From Baffinella frigidus (Eukaryota; Cryptophyceae; Cryptomonadales; Baffinellaceae), in contig MU646488.1 in assembly GCA_026770585.1 (NCBI GenBank), forward strand, positions 102,531-119,952: 17,422 bases of DNA, given 5' to 3'. Numbering within the stretch: the first letter of the stretch is position 1; each line of letters opens with the position of its first letter. The notes beneath the pieces were generated by a model, which ran no database searches, was not told the DNA's origin, and saw only the letters and a program-made list of their open reading frames with translations. Of the stretch, positions 14,311 through 17,422 are shown in pieces. A program made the translations under genes and the position numbers.

Positions 14311-17300
14311 GGGTCCAATCCGGGTGAGACCCTTGAGAACCCAGCGACAAATCGGCGGTGGCCTGAGACAACCGAGAGACTGCGTTATTCCGAAAGTCGA
14401 GAACGATGCCGCTTGTCACGACCTGCGAGTGCTTGACGGGAGGGGCGGCAGCTTGGCCCACCGGTTCTTCGGATTGGGGGTCAAGGGTAGCCGGGGACGT
14501 TGCGGGGCCAGCATCGGTCTCCTCCATGTCATCTTCGTTCAAGTTCAATCCCACGGCTGGTCCATCGGAAGGGAGTTGGCCTGGGGATCCCACAGGGGTT
14601 GACGTCGTGCATTCTGCCCCGGCGAGGCCGTCTCGTAGACGGGGAGAGGTCGCGGCGTGATGGCGAGCGTTGCGTTTCCGTGCAGTGGCGTTGGCTGCCG
14701 CCTGAGGTTTTGAAACCACCGGTGTAGCGGACGTGACCGGTGCAGAGGTCAATGGAGCGGTCGACCGTGGCCTCGTAGTGGGGCCGTCGGGGACTGTCAG
14801 GTGCCACATGAGCAGTCCGAGATGGATGAGCACCCAAGATAAGGTCGTGGCCGGGACGGAAGACGGAAGCATCAGGGCGCACAGGCAAGCCAAGGCGAAT
14901 GTGGAGAGGGCATCAACCGACGGCTCGTCCGAGGGATCATGTTCACTGCTGGTATGATCGGTCGAGAACGGTAACAAGCGCCGAGAAACGTCTGTAGGAG
15001 GCGCATCGGACGTTGCGGCGCTTGCGCGTACCCCGCTGGGCTCGGCGTGTGTGAGCAGGTGAATCAGACCCAGTAAGTGCACCAGAGACAGGGACAGAAG
15101 CCACGAGGCTGGGGACCATGTACAGACGGAAGGTGATATGCAGGCGAACATGTACAAGGAGGCAGTGTCGATGTCCGGGCTGGTGGCCTCCACGGACGTG
15201 GGATGAAGCGAGTCCGTCGTCAGCTGAAAAGCGAGGAAGCCTAGAGCGCAGGCGAGGACGACACAGACCCAGGTTTCGCAACATGTCAAACTGGACAGAA
15301 AGGCGGTTGTTGTGAAAGCCATCGTGAGTCCCAGAGGAGACGCGGGAGTCATCTCAGCCAAGACTCCAGCGCGTGCGATTCTTCCCCAAAAGTCGATTTC
15401 CTGGGCCGGGCGGTGGGAGGTCTCGGGGCCCGGAATCGAAAGAGAAAGCGCGAGGACTGTGAGGAGAAGAGACAGGACGCCGCAAATCCCAACGCCAGGT
15501 GGGACGTGGAGGACATAAGGCAGCATCGCGGCGAAGGCGTAAGCCGAGGTTGTTTCCACGAGCGGTTCATTACTCAACACAGGCAGCACCCCTTCTTTCC
15601 GTCCCGAGAACACGTTGGCCAAGCGTCGACGAGCTATGAAGGCGTGTTGTCGCTTAGGCGGTGTGTTGCCGCGCCCTGGTCGGCTGGGATACGCAGGAGG
15701 TCGATTCCACGTACGGTTGGTACCAGGCTTGTCCCGGGCCGGCGCTGGACGTGAAGGGAAGAAGAAGGAAACGACGGGACCCAGCACCTGTAGGAGGGTC
15801 AGGCAGAGGATCCAGCATGCTGTCATCTCCGGCGGGAGGCAGTATGGTAGGGTTTCCATCAAGGCCACGAATGGTGTGACCACGCAGGTGAAGGAGGTCG
15901 CGTCGGAGGTCGTTCCGACGGTGTAGTCGTTACGGCGGCCTTCGCGGGCGTTGGAACGGCACGCTGCCCTCTCGAGTCCTGAGGGGAGGCGGAACCGTCC
16001 TTGGAAGGTTCCCTTTCTGCGTCCGTGCTGGTAGTCGTCCAGTTCTCCCCGGAGGACGAAGGTGAGGACGTCCTGGCGAGGTGGCTGCGGTGGCCGGATC
16101 GACGGTTCCGAGGTGCCTCCGAAGGTATCGCAGATTGTCGCCCACGCGTTAAAGGACATGGGCCTGCGCGTCACCACGCGCGCTGTGGTTTTCTTTCTCG
16201 GGGCGGAGGGCCAGGTACGCCGCGGGGTGCCGTTCGCGAGAGGCGTAGAGGTTTCGCTCGAAGGAACCAGTTGTGCGGTTGGCAGGGCCGTTCCCGGGAC
16301 GACGGACCAGTCGGGTTGGCGGGATTCGTTCAGGGCTGCTTGGTTTGCAGCGCGCAGTGCGGTCCCAGTGATGCCGAGGTATCGGTATCCCGACTGTTGT
16401 TTCTTGTCGGAGTTGTAGGCCAGAACGGCCCAGGATTGAGGGCCCGTAGGATTCGCTAGCGTGGAGTCGTCCGATGGTCCGGAAGGGGTGCTGTCGCTGC
16501 TTCTTCTCGGAGCGCCTTTGCCCGATGTTGACCCGCTGGGCTCGGAAGAGGGTTTGGGCGCGAGTGCAGCAGCGTCCGAAAATTGCCCGGGCGTCCCCCG
16601 CCCTTCCCTGAGTGCCTCGGTGACGACCGTGCCCGGGAGAAGGACGTTGACTCCGACGCAAAGTGAAGGCCTCGGTGTAGCGCGTGCGCACAAGGATGTG
16701 TTGGACACCGCAGGTGGTGTGGGAACGTCCTTGAAAAGATACGCGTGCTGGGAGGAGGCGAGGACTCGTGCCGGCAGAGCCTTCTTTGCCCGTTCTACCA
16801 TTGCCGGGGATACGAAGCTGCCCTCGTACGGGATGGTCTTATCCGAGGAGGCGCAGGCCGTAATCCTCGTGGGACGGGAGTCTCCGGAGGCGCGCGGAGG
16901 GCAGAGCCCGTTCGTCGCGTGGCGTTCAGGGTAGGGCGGAGGGTCGGTCTCCGAACGTAGCCCCAACCCCAGGGGCGCCGCCCGCTCTATCGAGAGTGCC
17001 GCGGTGGTGATCCCGCCCTGGAGGTGCACGTCGGACCTGTTGGACTCGGAGGGAGGTTCGGGCGCGCTTGCGGGAGCGTCCGAAAATTGCCCTGACGTCC
17101 TTTGCCCGTCCTTGAGTGCCGCGTGGGTGACCTCTCCCAAGATGCCGACGTCGGTACCGACGAGAATTGAAGGTACCGGGGTCGTGCCCGTCGCGGCCGA
17201 GGGTGCGTCCGGAGAGGGGAACTCGTCCGTCATGGGGCGCGTGGGGTGGGGCGAAGGGTCGGCCTCCGAAATGAGCCCCAGCCTGGGCGTCGCCTGTGTT

Positions 17301-17422
17301 ACCACGAGTGTCGCGGCGGTGACCTTACCCTGGAGGGAGACGTCGGTACCGAAAACAATTGAAGGTACCGAAGTCGTGTCCGGCGCGGCCGAGGGTGCGC
17401 CCGGAGAGTAGGGCGAAGGGTC
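13973..17422 (-). CDS. ORF A: multi-pass membrane polyprotein segment upstream of Gag, N-terminus missing
   Basis: Open from the right edge to TAG at 13973 (1,150 codons seen). No ATG start can be assigned because the frame continues past the edge. Order: tandem-repeat array rich in Pro/Ala/Ser/Thr (16,530-17,422); a short globular piece (SWAVLAYNSDKKQQSGYRY, about 16,380-16,440); a basic linker; five hydrophobic hairpins (about 14,782-15,895), each of two likely membrane segments separated by a short Pro/Ser turn; a basic Thr/Ala-rich linker; then the first two thirds of a globular module (to 13,976) that continues into ORF B. No signal peptide can be seen. Placement upstream of Gag argues against a standard Env, which follows Pol. 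It may anchor the assembling particle or act as an ion or membrane-remodelling protein; this is inference. No family was recognised. Confidence 0.75.
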   Translation of the reverse strand, partial: DPSPYSPGAPSAAPDTTSVPSIVFGTDVSLQGKVTAATLVVTQATPRLGLISEADPSPHPTRPMTDEFPSPDAPSAATGTTPVPSILVGTDVGILGEVTHAALKDGQRTSGQFSDAPASAPEPPSESNRSDVHLQGGITTAALSIERAAPLGLGLRSETDPPPYPERHATNGLCPPRASGDSRPTRITACASSDKTIPYEGSFVSPAMVERAKKALPARVLASSQHAYLFKDVPTPPAVSNTSLCARATPRPSLCVGVNVLLPGTVVTEALREGRGTPGQFSDAAALAPKPSSEPSGSTSGKGAPRRSSDSTPSGPSDDSTLANPTGPQSWAVLAYNSDKKQQSGYRYLGITGTALRAANQAALNESRQPDWSVVPGTALPTAQLVPSSETSTPLANGTPRRTWPSAPRKKTTARVVTRRPMSFNAWATICDTFGGTSEPSIRPPQPPRQDVLTFVLRGELDDYQHGRRKGTFQGRFRLPSGLERAACRSNAREGRRNDYTVGTTSDATSFTCVVTPFVALMETLPYCLPPEMTACWILCLTLLQVLGPVVSFFFPSRPAPARDKPGTNRTWNRPPAYPSRPGRGNTPPKRQHAFIARRRLANVFSGRKEGVLPVLSNEPLVETTSAYAFAAMLPYVLHVPPGVGICGVLSLLLTVLALSLSIPGPETSHRPAQEIDFWGRIARAGVLAEMTPASPLGLTMAFTTTAFLSSLTCCETWVCVVLACALGFLAFQLTTDSLHPTSVEATSPDIDTASLYMFACISPSVCTWSPASWLLSLSLVHLLGLIHLLTHAEPSGVRASAATSDAPPTDVSRRLLPFSTDHTSSEHDPSDEPSVDALSTFALACLCALMLPSSVPATTLSWVLIHLGLLMWHLTVPDGPTTRPRSTAPLTSAPVTSATPVVSKPQAAANATARKRNARHHAATSPRLRDGLAGAECTTSTPVGSPGQLPSDGPAVGLNLNEDDMEETDAGPATSPATLDPQSEEPVGQAAAPPVKHSQVVTSGIVLDFRNNAVSRLSQATADLSLGSQGSHPDWTPAHYLIALGPEDADTVCILRRHVRVYPSGDDVLCVHDLLSADGLEILRPYEFWHGTLRTVQGSVLHLRPAYDAPVKGVPPADLIHLKRCVSPLVSGQRDPPDVFTAERIAAN
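14782..15895 (-). repeat. Five degenerate copies of a two-helix membrane hairpin in ORF A
   Basis: Protein-level repeat of about 45 residues. Approximate positions in reading order: 15758-15895, 15425-15562, 15200-15345, 15035-15176, 14782-14921. Each copy has a Thr/Ser-started hydrophobic segment containing Phe-Ala-type residues, a short Pro/Ser/Cys turn, and a second Leu-rich segment that ends near a Pro. Examples of second segments: WILCLTLLQVLGPVVSFFF, SWLLSLSLVHLLGLIHLL, TTLSWVLIHLGLLMWHL. Linkers between copies are polar and of different length. Ten membrane crossings are predicted by eye. Confidence 0.7.
16530..17422 (-). repeat. Imperfect tandem-repeat array in the N-terminal part of ORF A, running off the window
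   Basis: Two unit types alternate. Type I: 17250-17356 and 16935-17035, offset about 312 bp, with a third copy cut by the edge at about 17405. Type II: 17041-17185 and 16531-16680, sharing gcgtccgaaaattgcc, and a partial copy at 17320-17400 offset 192 bp from 17130-17218, sharing gacgtcggtacc and attgaaggtacc. Protein signatures are GTDVxLxGxVTxAxL, then GQFSDAxAxAPxP for type II or GLxSExDPxPxP for type I. The frame is kept through all copies. Confidence 0.85.

Noticed and set aside
14782-15895. Retroviral-type Env gene
   Set aside because: It is upstream of Gag, has about ten hydrophobic segments and shows no signal peptide, furin-like site or fusion peptide.
1-17422. LTRs, primer-binding site, tRNA or rRNA genes, CRISPR array, bacterial operon signals
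   Set aside because: No terminal direct repeats, TG...CA ends, cloverleaf-like segments, spacer arrays or Shine-Dalgarno spacing were found; the window is internal element sequence throughout.

Overview
The window lies inside one very large LTR retroelement of the Ty3/gypsy type, read entirely on the minus strand. No independent host gene is visible. The DNA is GC-rich (roughly 60 percent), has no detectable introns and carries three multi-kilobase minus-strand ORFs, which suggests a eukaryotic genome, most likely a GC-rich protist or alga. The species cannot be fixed from the sequence.

In transcription order (right to left): ORF A (13973-17422, cut by the right edge) starts in an imperfect tandem-repeat array, passes through a basic linker, then has five degenerate copies of a two-helix hydrophobic hairpin, and ends inside a globular module. 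ORF B (9713-13972) follows after a single in-frame TAG, with ATG as the next codon. It is a proline/serine-rich linker plus several globular segments. ORF C (2195-9712) follows after a second in-frame TAG in the same frame. It holds a 240/174-bp tandem repeat, two more globular modules, two C2HC zinc fingers, a coiled coil, a helical capsid-like region, a wide-spaced CCHC zinc knuckle and an Arg/Gly-rich tail, so it is the Gag-bearing part. Pol (1-2297, cut by the left edge) is in the -1 frame relative to ORF C and encodes an aspartic protease, reverse transcriptase and the start of RNase H. Integrase and both LTRs lie outside.

The notable points are these. A, B and C share one reading frame over about 15 kb and are interrupted only by two TAG codons. 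The A/B TAG falls in the middle of a module of about 160 residues that recurs uninterrupted in B and again in C. A second module is shared by B and C with nearly identical length. The A-TAG-B-TAG-C arrangement therefore looks like one giant structural polyprotein of about 5,000 residues, punctuated by readthrough codons or broken by two CAG-to-TAG mutations, with a multi-pass membrane part on the far N-terminal side of Gag. Two short stretches, in B and C, appear to leave and re-enter the main frame, which points to small compensating indels, either real decay or assembly error.

Motifs were read by eye; no database search, alignment program or topology predictor was run.
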